Below, piece after piece: positions 35,785 through 43,045 of a stretch of 64,000 nucleotides of DNA. Position 1 is the stretch's first letter; each line of letters opens with the position of its first letter. The DNA lies in the NCBI RefSeq assembly GCF_014648675.1, contig NZ_BMRO01000012.1:209090-273089 (forward strand). The letters are read 5' to 3'. This stretch comes from Actinomadura livida (lineage in GTDB: Bacteria > Actinomycetota > Actinomycetes > Streptosporangiales > Streptosporangiaceae). The position numbers were made by a program, and so were the translations under genes. The notes beneath the pieces were generated by a model. The model did not search any database. It saw only the letters and a program-made list of their open reading frames with translations, and was not told where the DNA came from.

Positions 35785-36783
35785 GTGGCTTCGATACATC
35801 CGAAGTACTGGTCGGTGTGCCGCGTCGACACCGCTGACGGCGCGCTAGTAGTCGCCGGCCGGAACAGCGGTCACATCGAGGTGTGGAATCCGGCCGCCGG
35901 CGGAGCCCGCAAGGTCGGCAGGGGCAAAGGGGCGGCCCTCGCGGTATGCCCCGTACAACTACGCGGGCAGCCCGTAGTCGTGTCGGCAGGGGTCGACCAG
36001 ACGATCTGGTTATGGGACCCCGTCACCCGCCGCCAGGTCACCCGGTACACGGGACATCCCACCGAACGGATCACGCAGCTCTGCCGACTCCCCGCGCCCT
36101 CCGCCACAGAGGACGACCGCCTTGTGACAGCCGGCCATGACGGCCTCATCATCGTCCTGGACATAACCAACGGCGAAGCAGTACACGCCATGACCGAATC
36201 CGCCGGCGCAGTCCAGGGCATGTGCCTATTCGAGCTGGACGGAACGCACCGGCTAGCGACGGCCAGCCTAGACGCGGCCGTACGCATCTTCGACGTAGAA
36301 AGCGGCGCACTCCTACACACCTTGACCGGCCACGAAGGCTGGATACACGCCGTATGCCCGGTGACCGTCAACGGCGAGGTACTCATCGCCTCCGGCGGAG
36401 ACGACGGCATCATCCGACTCTGGAACCCCAAACAAGGCACCCTGGTCCGGACCATGAAGCCCCGCCCCAGCCTCCACACAGCGGGCATCGAGATGTCCGG
36501 CGGAGGCACCATCTTCGCCTTACGCGAGGTCCACTCCGACAACGGCACGTGGCTTGCAGCAGGCGGCGATTTCCCAGGCGTATGGCTATGGGACGCGACC
36601 ACCGGCCGCGGCGCAGGCTGGGTCGGCTGGGGCGGCGCCCTGGACGACACCCCTGAATGCGGCTGGGTACGAGCCTTGGCCACCTACCCGTCCGAAACAG
36701 GCCCGCACCTACTAATCTGCGGCTACGACAAGGCCGTCAACCTATTCACCGCAACCGGCGACCCCACCTTCCAAGGCTTCTGA
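35785..36783 (+). CDS. WD40-repeat beta-propeller protein
   Basis: This 332-aa protein is made of about seven WD40-type blades (HIEVWNPAAGG, QTIWLWDPVT, VRIFDVESG, GIIRLWNPKQ, GVWLWDATT) and nothing else. Such propellers act as protein-interaction platforms. It contains two in-frame TTA leucine codons (36010 and 36520), rare in this genome, and many A-ending codons unlike its neighbours. That suggests recent acquisition and possible dependence on the rare leucyl tRNA. A small gene follows 2 nt after its stop. Confidence 0.85.
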   Translation: MASIHPKYWSVCRVDTADGALVVAGRNSGHIEVWNPAAGGARKVGRGKGAALAVCPVQLRGQPVVVSAGVDQTIWLWDPVTRRQVTRYTGHPTERITQLCRLPAPSATEDDRLVTAGHDGLIIVLDITNGEAVHAMTESAGAVQGMCLFELDGTHRLATASLDAAVRIFDVESGALLHTLTGHEGWIHAVCPVTVNGEVLIASGGDDGIIRLWNPKQGTLVRTMKPRPSLHTAGIEMSGGGTIFALREVHSDNGTWLAAGGDFPGVWLWDATTGRGAGWVGWGGALDDTPECGWVRALATYPSETGPHLLICGYDKAVNLFTATGDPTFQGF

Positions 36784-36785
36784 CC

Positions 36786-37226
36786 ATGAAGGCCGAGTTC
36801 ATAGCAGCCACGATCGCGGAACAACACCACACCAGCGGCCCCGCCGAGATCTGCGCCGTCCTGAACAGACTCCCACCCACCCTGCTAACCGCCCCAGACG
36901 CCCAAGTAATCGACCAGGTAGACGCACTAATGGACGACCTCTACCGCCAAGGCGCCCTAACCTGCCCCGGCCACCGCTGGCTAACCACCCCACCCCCCAC
37001 AATCCACAACCACCTGCTCAACCTCCACACCCAAGGCCACATCCACCGCCATGCCGCAACGGGCGAGTGGCGATGGAACGATGTCACCTCGCACTTCTCG
37101 CTGCGACCGTTCCCATCGCCAACGGCCACACCGAGTCCGGCTCCCGGCGCGCAGCAAAAGCACGACCACCAGCACCAAGTAGATGTACCTAGAGCCGGAA
37201 CCTCGCCAGTCTTCCACCCGAAGTAG
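36786..37226 (+). CDS. Small protein, possible winged-helix, His/Pro-rich tail
   Basis: This 146-aa protein starts 2 nt after the WD40 stop, so it shares that operon. Residues 1-75 are predicted helical with a HTH-like layout (TSGPAEICAVLN, then LMDDLYRQGAL). The last 40 residues are proline- and histidine-rich. It shares the unusual A-ending codons of the WD40 gene. The family is not recognised. Confidence 0.5.
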   Translation: MKAEFIAATIAEQHHTSGPAEICAVLNRLPPTLLTAPDAQVIDQVDALMDDLYRQGALTCPGHRWLTTPPPTIHNHLLNLHTQGHIHRHAATGEWRWNDVTSHFSLRPFPSPTATPSPAPGAQQKHDHQHQVDVPRAGTSPVFHPK

Positions 37227-37285
37227 ACGGACCTCACGGGCATGCGTTCGCCAACTATGGCGGATCGAAATCGACTGGCCGAGCC

Positions 37286-37484
37286 TCAACGGGCTGGGGA
37301 CGACGTACTGAGACCACAGATGCGGAACCAGTCGCAGGTACCGCATCGGTGCTCGCCGTTCTTGTCGGTCTTACGGGGCACCAGCGATCACCAGGAGCCG
37401 CCGAGCATCGGAGGTGACGATCGCCTGCGCCTCAGTGCTTAAGCCATCCAACAACTGCGCACGCGCTTCACCGTCCATGGCCAT
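37286..37484 (-). pseudogene. Broken gene resembling a helicase N-terminus joined to a cysteine-cluster C-terminus
   Basis: A strong ribosome site (GGGAGGGT) precedes ATG 37484. The 36-codon frame ends in ARRLLVIAGAP and stops exactly where UvrD-type helicases would continue with the GSGKT P-loop. The next frame continues with EHRCGTCDWFRICGL and ends at 37286. That motif resembles the cysteine cluster near the end of RecB-like nuclease domains. A helicase-nuclease gene reduced by internal deletion would explain both parts, but the evidence is two short motifs. Confidence 0.35.
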
Positions 37485-37625
37485 ACTCGGTCACCCTCCC
37501 GCTCTCGAAGGTGGCAGATCGTGACCTCTGCCGATCGGATCTCAGGGTAGTTGTCACCACCGACATTCCCGCAACCTGCAAATCACCTCCTCCACTGAGG
37601 CGGACTAAGACTTCATGTCGAAATT

Positions 37626-37638
37626 CGAACGTCGTTCG
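37626..37638. repeat. Short palindrome CGAACGTCGTTCG
   Basis: Perfect 6-bp inverted arms around one base lie between the end of the defence operon and the broken gene. The site resembles an SOS box but has 3 instead of 4 bases between GAAC and GTTC. It may have been the promoter operator of the broken gene. Confidence 0.3.
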
Positions 37639-37648
37639 TATTCAAGGG

Positions 37649-39106
37649 CTATCTGGAGTGCCTCTCCAGAGCTTCGACCAGAATCTCTTTGAAGTTGCCG
37701 CTGACTTTTTCATACCCGAACAGCAGGGACGTTTTCTTGGCTAAGACATCGAGATCCATCGTCCGTTCGGATGACTGAATCAGGCTGGCCGCTGCCACAA
37801 TCTCACGATCCGGTATCTCTTCGACCATTCGTGGCCCACGCTCCCGCAAGATGCAGTCCGGCTGACCGGGGACCCGGAGCGTGGATCCGGGGAAGCCACC
37901 TCGCCCGCGTTGTCCTTCCGCCTGGAGCATCCCCTTCCGCACGGCATACCTGGTGGCCTGCACCAACGCGGAGGTCGCGGCGCTACGCAGCCGGGTGCCC
38001 GCAAGTTGCGTGATGATCCGGTAAGCACGCGTGGCCTTCACGGGGCCCTCGGTCTCGACGACGGCCAGGAGCGCCTCCGCACAAGCGTGTAGACCGATCT
38101 CACGGGGGTCCCCGAAACCCGGTCCGTCGTAGCGGGTGTACGCCTGAAATCTGGTCATGGATTCGGGGCCTCCCGCCAGCAAAGAGGTGTTGTTCGAGCC
38201 GATCCCATCCTGTTGAGGCACCAGGGTGGTGGACTCAGTGGCCTCAGGCTGCTTCTTGCTTACCAGGCCGGTCTCTGGGGTAGAGGCGACTGCCTGCGCA
38301 GCAGCGAAGACCTCCTCGATCCTCTGTTCGCGCTCCTCTTCCGTAGCCCCACCCGCAGTCAGCAGAGCTTGCAGGGTCTCTCTCAGGACAACGCGCAGTT
38401 CGGCGTCGAGTGACTGCTCATCAAGCGCCTCGAACAACACGAAGGGCCCTAGCCGTAGCAGACGCATCAGGAAGTTACGTAGGGCATCACGCTCATTGAG
38501 CGGGCGTAGATCAAGTCCAGCCCAGACACGCAATATGGCCCTTACCAGGTGCGGGCTCCCGCCTAGCGCCTTCCGACGCGCGTAGATCTGGTCGAAGGCG
38601 GCCTCCCCCAGAACGCTGAGAGCTGAGTACGGTGCGGGATCGTCCGTGGCATGGACGAGTTGAGCCCGCCACCACATGCGTCCGAAAACGTGTCGGGTGA
38701 GGTCGGTTCCGAGGACACGATCCCCCGGTGGACGCGGATACCTCCAGTAGGCCACATCAGGCAGGAGCACGAGCGCCAGGAACGCCCATACGTCACCAGA
38801 CGAGGCCTCGGCTGGGACGACACCCATCCCCGAATGCAGGACAGCGGCGAGGCGAAGGTCGAAATGACCCCGAGACTCGCGGTTAGATTCGTCCGGAAAC
38901 CCCGCCTGCTGCGCCAGATCGACAACCTGTTCTCGCAGCTCTTGCAGCATCTGCTCGGAGATACGGTCGCCGCCGGTGGCAACGTAGACGGCGGAGTCGT
39001 GCCTAGTCGCGACGAGTTCGGTCAGCTGATGGATTCTCAGGTTCCGGTATCGCTCGTGCAGAGGGCGTGCCTGTCCCGAAAGGAGCCGAGGGTAGAGAAA
39101 GCTCAT
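37649..39106 (-). CDS. Defence-operon protein of unknown function (last gene)
   Basis: This 485-aa protein is mostly helical (YPRLLSGQARPL near the start, then a WAFLALVLLPDVAYWRYP block and FGRMWWRAQLVHA around residues 105-150). A separate C-terminal part begins after a low-complexity linker (about 285-320). ATG 39106 overlaps the preceding stop (TGATG); GTG 39109 is possible. I recall a similar family of unknown function (possibly DUF6339) in the same kind of locus but cannot confirm it. Its fixed place at the end of the Z1/PD-(D/E)XK/GHKL operon suggests it is a system component, perhaps an adaptor. Confidence 0.7.
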   Translation of the reverse strand: MSFLYPRLLSGQARPLHERYRNLRIHQLTELVATRHDSAVYVATGGDRISEQMLQELREQVVDLAQQAGFPDESNRESRGHFDLRLAAVLHSGMGVVPAEASSGDVWAFLALVLLPDVAYWRYPRPPGDRVLGTDLTRHVFGRMWWRAQLVHATDDPAPYSALSVLGEAAFDQIYARRKALGGSPHLVRAILRVWAGLDLRPLNERDALRNFLMRLLRLGPFVLFEALDEQSLDAELRVVLRETLQALLTAGGATEEEREQRIEEVFAAAQAVASTPETGLVSKKQPEATESTTLVPQQDGIGSNNTSLLAGGPESMTRFQAYTRYDGPGFGDPREIGLHACAEALLAVVETEGPVKATRAYRIITQLAGTRLRSAATSALVQATRYAVRKGMLQAEGQRGRGGFPGSTLRVPGQPDCILRERGPRMVEEIPDREIVAAASLIQSSERTMDLDVLAKKTSLLFGYEKVSGNFKEILVEALERHSR

Positions 39107-40002
39107 CACACCACCTCCCAGATCCCCACGGCCGCCTGAAGTTCCGAGGCGAAGAGGCTCGGGGACTGCTCCTGACGCAGCCGAAGCTCGTTAATGGATG
39201 CTCCTGGGAAGAGGGTGGTGCACAAGCCTATGAGCGTCGACCCGAGACTGTCCTCTCCAAAGGCGGCATCGTCTCCGAAATCGCCGTGGCGGAGCGCATG
39301 CTCGATCATGATGCGAGCTGCGTCGCCATAGATGGTCGACAGGATGACCTTGTCGACGGGCCGTGGATTGGCCGCGTTTTTGAACGCGGTCGCGGCGGTT
39401 TCATTCCGCTCGTTGATTAAGAGAAGCAGCGAACCCATGGTTGCCGCCTCCAACCTCTCACCGATCTGCAGGTGCCAGGCCGCCCGGTCAGGGAACGAGG
39501 TCTTCGCGAAATCGATCACTGCCATGGGGAACTGCGCCGCATCTCCCTGCAAACGCAGTGATCGGCGATCGCTCCATAGGACCGACCCTGCACGACGTGG
39601 CGCGGCGAACGCACCATCCGGTGATCCCTCGGCCAGCACCAAGGCCGTGTCCAGGATCAAAACGCCGCCGAGTTCTGTCCCACGTAGGCGGACATCGAGT
39701 TCGACCGGGAGCATGCCGGATCCCTCGATGGGCACCCGCTGCGCAGGCCCGCGCAGGTTGGAGCCGGTGGAGGTCCAGACCGCAGCGAGGGTGAGTGGAA
39801 CGTTCGGGGCGAGGGCGGAGTCTGCGTGAGCCCTGTCGAGATCGACACGGACGGAACGACGAAGCCGAAGGTCCATCTGGTAGTCCCAATGATGCAGCGC
39901 CTCCGGCAAGTCCCATTCGCCGTCCTCGGTGACGAGTCGCCATGCCTCGGCCTTCACCACGTCGTCGGTGGGTACGCGGTACGGGAGTGCTAGTCGTTTC
40001 AT
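39106..40002 (-). CDS. Defence-operon protein of unknown function (fourth gene)
   Basis: This 298-aa protein has a beta-rich N-terminal half (to about 170) and a helical C-terminal half. No enzymatic motif is visible. ATG 40002 overlaps the stop of the GHKL ATPase gene (ATGA), and its own stop overlaps the next start, so it is produced with the complex. It may bind DNA or bridge the ATPase to the last protein; this is inference only. Confidence 0.7.
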   Translation of the reverse strand: MKRLALPYRVPTDDVVKAEAWRLVTEDGEWDLPEALHHWDYQMDLRLRRSVRVDLDRAHADSALAPNVPLTLAAVWTSTGSNLRGPAQRVPIEGSGMLPVELDVRLRGTELGGVLILDTALVLAEGSPDGAFAAPRRAGSVLWSDRRSLRLQGDAAQFPMAVIDFAKTSFPDRAAWHLQIGERLEAATMGSLLLLINERNETAATAFKNAANPRPVDKVILSTIYGDAARIMIEHALRHGDFGDDAAFGEDSLGSTLIGLCTTLFPGASINELRLRQEQSPSLFASELQAAVGIWEVV

Positions 40003-42041
40003 CGGTTGACCGCCTCGACCAACACTTCGATCTCGGTCATCGTGTCCGGGGCTGGTCGCACGACCGCGCGCCAGATCGTTCCGTCTCCGCCTTCGATGAC
40101 GTACTTCGGAGTACCGAACAGGTTTCCGGTCGTGTCTTCCCAACCGACCAGACCCGGCATCGCGGCTCCGATCGGCGGTTCGGTCTCACGGCCGGCGCCT
40201 GTGATCGCGACCGCGAGGTCGATTCTCACCCGTTGTGCGCCGGGAACGGGCAGCCGAAATTCTTGGATCAGGACTGGAGTCCCCGATCGCTCGTCGAAGT
40301 ACGGTTCGCTCACATATTCCACCCGCGGTCGCCGAACCGGGCCTGCGCCTGCCCGGGCATCCGGGGCATCCCTTCCCATCCTCCCGAAGTCGCTCGTCCC
40401 GGTCCCCGAATCGCCGGCACCAGGACCACGGTCGCCGCCAGCAACGGCGTCGCCGCCACCCGTACCGGGCATTCGCTCAGGAGGAACCAGAACGCCAAGG
40501 CCATCCTCCGCATCGCCGCCCACAGACGGTCCGGTCGGCTTGATGTCTCCAGAGCCCGTCCTGAAATCCGTCGGTGGCGTCCTCGTGTCTCCAGGCTTGC
40601 CGTAGTCCGACGCGCCACCGGTCCCCCACGCGCCTCCGAGCAAGGACGCGAACCGTACACTGGCCGCGCCGAGTGCGATCTTCGCCGCGCCCGGACGGAC
40701 GTTGCCGCCCAGTTCCAACAGGCCGTTGAGTTCTTCGTTGATGCGTCGGAACGTGGTGTTCACGAAGGTGCTCGCGGGATACTCCAGGGACTGCGGGTTC
40801 CATGCGTCATGGGTGGGCGGTTCGGCTGCGGCGTACACCTCGTCCATCTCCTCGACGCCGCGGAAAACTCCGGCGTAGGACTGGAACTCGCTGGGCGGCT
40901 TCGGACCCGGCCTATAGGTGACCACAAGTTCGGCCGGCCGCATGAGGCAGACGTGATGGACCAGGTTCTCGATCCCCACCATGCGTGACGCAGCGGTGGC
41001 CTCGAAGGGCGGGACGACCCTCTTCACAAGGCCGAGGTCACCGAGGTCCTTCTTCGGCCTATGGCATTTGAGCCTCTTACGCTGCGGCCCTTTCATCCCC
41101 TCGTACGCGGCGACGAACAGGTTAAGCGGACGGGTTTCCCGAGGGTCGGGCACAGGGTGCTCGATGCCGTCACAGGTCACCGAGAAGCGCATGGCCGGAG
41201 CGCCGCCGGCGCCGTCGAGCATCTTCGGCCACAGGTGCCAGGCGATCGTCTCGGCCAGATAGTCGGCGGCCACCGTCGGTTCTCGATCATCTAACGACGG
41301 GTCGAGCATGATGACCGTGGTGCCCGTCTCATCTGGCGCGAACGGCTCAAGCCCAAGCCGCTTTGCCATCATGTCCGCCGCATCCCCGGTCAGCGGCTCG
41401 ACGACATCGCCTGAAACATCGCCCCACCAGTGACGGCCGGTGTACGGCCGTTCCCCAGTGGCGTCCTCGGCGATGTAGTTCTGCCAAAGAGCACAACCCA
41501 TCAGGCGCGTCTCCAGTCGGTCGCCCACACGGCAGCGGGTGTGGAGCAGGATCGTGCCCGGCTTGGAGACCCGATAGAAGATGCCCTTGCCGAACCCATA
41601 GGTTCCTCCGCCGAGTGCCCGGTCGCGTGGTGCGCCAATGTTGCGGACGAAGGAGACGAAGTCCAGATTCGTGGTGACCGCCTTGTCGGCCCTCGTCGGT
41701 CCACCCAGCCCGCTGGTGCCCCGGTCGGAGATCGACATAAGACGGATGATCGAGCGATTCAGGGTCTCTCGGATCGGAAGGTGGGTCGCTAGCGGAGCAC
41801 CCTTCGAAAGGATTTCCTTCCAGTTGGTGCGCTGGGCAGGACCGACCACCTGAAGGTCGATCCGATAGTCCACAGTCCCGCCGCGATCCGCGAGCCGGGC
41901 GTCCCAACTGTTCTGCGCCGACTCCCTCACGAGGATCGCCAACAGATCCAGGTCCGGGCGACCGAGTTGCTTACGGATACCCTCGGCCACGCTTCCGCCT
42001 TCGGGACGGAAGGGCTCGGAAAACCAGGCGGCGTCGGTCAT
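39999..42041 (-). CDS. GHKL (MutL/MORC-like) ATPase of a restriction-modification-associated system
   Basis: This 680-aa protein begins with a GHKL ATPase: N-box ILVRESAQNSWDAR (E40, N44, D47), G1 SISDRGTSGLGG (D106-x-G108) and lid GGGTYGFGKG (144-153). A Ser5-fold-like region follows, then a Gly/Pro-rich disordered stretch (about 470-570) and a C-terminal beta domain. MutL/MORC-like ATPases of this kind are described in bacterial restriction-type operons with Z1 proteins (Iyer, Abhiman and Aravind). ATP-driven dimerisation would act as a clamp on DNA. It overlaps both neighbours by 4 nt. Confidence 0.85.
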   Translation of the reverse strand: MTDAAWFSEPFRPEGGSVAEGIRKQLGRPDLDLLAILVRESAQNSWDARLADRGGTVDYRIDLQVVGPAQRTNWKEILSKGAPLATHLPIRETLNRSIIRLMSISDRGTSGLGGPTRADKAVTTNLDFVSFVRNIGAPRDRALGGGTYGFGKGIFYRVSKPGTILLHTRCRVGDRLETRLMGCALWQNYIAEDATGERPYTGRHWWGDVSGDVVEPLTGDAADMMAKRLGLEPFAPDETGTTVIMLDPSLDDREPTVAADYLAETIAWHLWPKMLDGAGGAPAMRFSVTCDGIEHPVPDPRETRPLNLFVAAYEGMKGPQRKRLKCHRPKKDLGDLGLVKRVVPPFEATAASRMVGIENLVHHVCLMRPAELVVTYRPGPKPPSEFQSYAGVFRGVEEMDEVYAAAEPPTHDAWNPQSLEYPASTFVNTTFRRINEELNGLLELGGNVRPGAAKIALGAASVRFASLLGGAWGTGGASDYGKPGDTRTPPTDFRTGSGDIKPTGPSVGGDAEDGLGVLVPPERMPGTGGGDAVAGGDRGPGAGDSGTGTSDFGRMGRDAPDARAGAGPVRRPRVEYVSEPYFDERSGTPVLIQEFRLPVPGAQRVRIDLAVAITGAGRETEPPIGAAMPGLVGWEDTTGNLFGTPKYVIEGGDGTIWRAVVRPAPDTMTEIEVLVEAVNR

Positions 42042-43045
42042 GGCGACTCCTGGATCATGGCGTTCAGGTGCTCGTTCACGTGTGCGTCATCCTGTGGGTG
42101 CGGCGGGTCCGAAGATAGATCAATCGTGTAGGTGACGTCTGTGACGTTGACCGGAACGCCAGCCGTCACCAGATCGGTTTCTCGCAACGCGGGGAAGCTG
42201 GAGTCCACGATGTACCAGCGCGCTTCCGCGATCACGAAACGGACGTCATGGTAATGGTCGACGTCGCCGCTCCGATATCCGGCCTTGGCCAGCAGGCCCA
42301 GTACTGCACTCTCGTCATCGCAGAGCTGAAGGATGCGATCGACCAGGCCGAGCAACGTCTCGCTCTGTGTGGAGTCCCGTATCAGGCGGTACCAGGCAAG
42401 GTACAGTGTTCCGTCTGACGGCGGATCCATCTGATCGAGGCCATGGACACGAGTATGCCGGGCCCCATCAGTCAGGGACGCCTTCACCTCAACGGCCAGC
42501 GTGAGCGACGTGAAGTCATGACGGTGACCCGACGGTCCGCGCCAAAGGCGGTGTGCACTGGGGTCGACCTCGAGCAGCTTCTCCAGCACCTTCAATTCGG
42601 CGAAGAGACCCGCAAGTTGCTCCTGGCCGAGAGGTGCGCCTTGGGCGCTGAAGAGCGCCTTCCAGCGATCCAAGACTCGGTACAAGGCCTTGATCGGGCT
42701 GCCAGGGAAGGATTCGGTCGTCTTTAGAACGTCTGCGCATAGGGCGCTAAAAAGATCGTCGAGGTCTGGTCGCAGGCAGGCCAGATCCGCGTACGACTGA
42801 TAACTCTCCGCGTCTTCGAGGGGGCGTTTGCGAAGCCGGAGGACGGGACCGTCAAGGCCATGGCGGACCTTTTGGTGGCTTCCGACCGGGACCAGTATGT
42901 GTCGATACCCTCCATGGTCCACGGCAACGGCCACGAGGGAGTCCCCTGGGAGACTCGCTACACGTAGCTTGCGTTCTCCAGAGACGGGTTCGGCTTCAAG
43001 TTCGGCCCAGTGATCAGCGATGACTTTCCTCAGAGCATCGTTCAT
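42038..43045 (-). CDS. PD-(D/E)XK-motif protein (DUF4420-like), putative nuclease
   Basis: This 335-aa protein has a restriction-endonuclease core: E150 in GLFAELKVLEKL, D177 in HRHDF and E186-V-K188 in LAVEVKAS, the classic E...D...ExK arrangement. This matches the DUF4420 family found in operons with Z1 proteins. It is the most likely DNA-cutting component. It is translationally coupled to the Z1 gene upstream and the GHKL ATPase downstream through ATGA overlaps. Confidence 0.85.
   Translation of the reverse strand: MNDALRKVIADHWAELEAEPVSGERKLRVASLPGDSLVAVAVDHGGYRHILVPVGSHQKVRHGLDGPVLRLRKRPLEDAESYQSYADLACLRPDLDDLFSALCADVLKTTESFPGSPIKALYRVLDRWKALFSAQGAPLGQEQLAGLFAELKVLEKLLEVDPSAHRLWRGPSGHRHDFTSLTLAVEVKASLTDGARHTRVHGLDQMDPPSDGTLYLAWYRLIRDSTQSETLLGLVDRILQLCDDESAVLGLLAKAGYRSGDVDHYHDVRFVIAEARWYIVDSSFPALRETDLVTAGVPVNVTDVTYTIDLSSDPPHPQDDAHVNEHLNAMIQESP

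Noticed and set aside
37626..37638. Calling CGAACGTCGTTCG an SOS box
   Set aside because: The spacing between GAAC and GTTC is 3 rather than 4 bases, so it is listed only as a palindrome.
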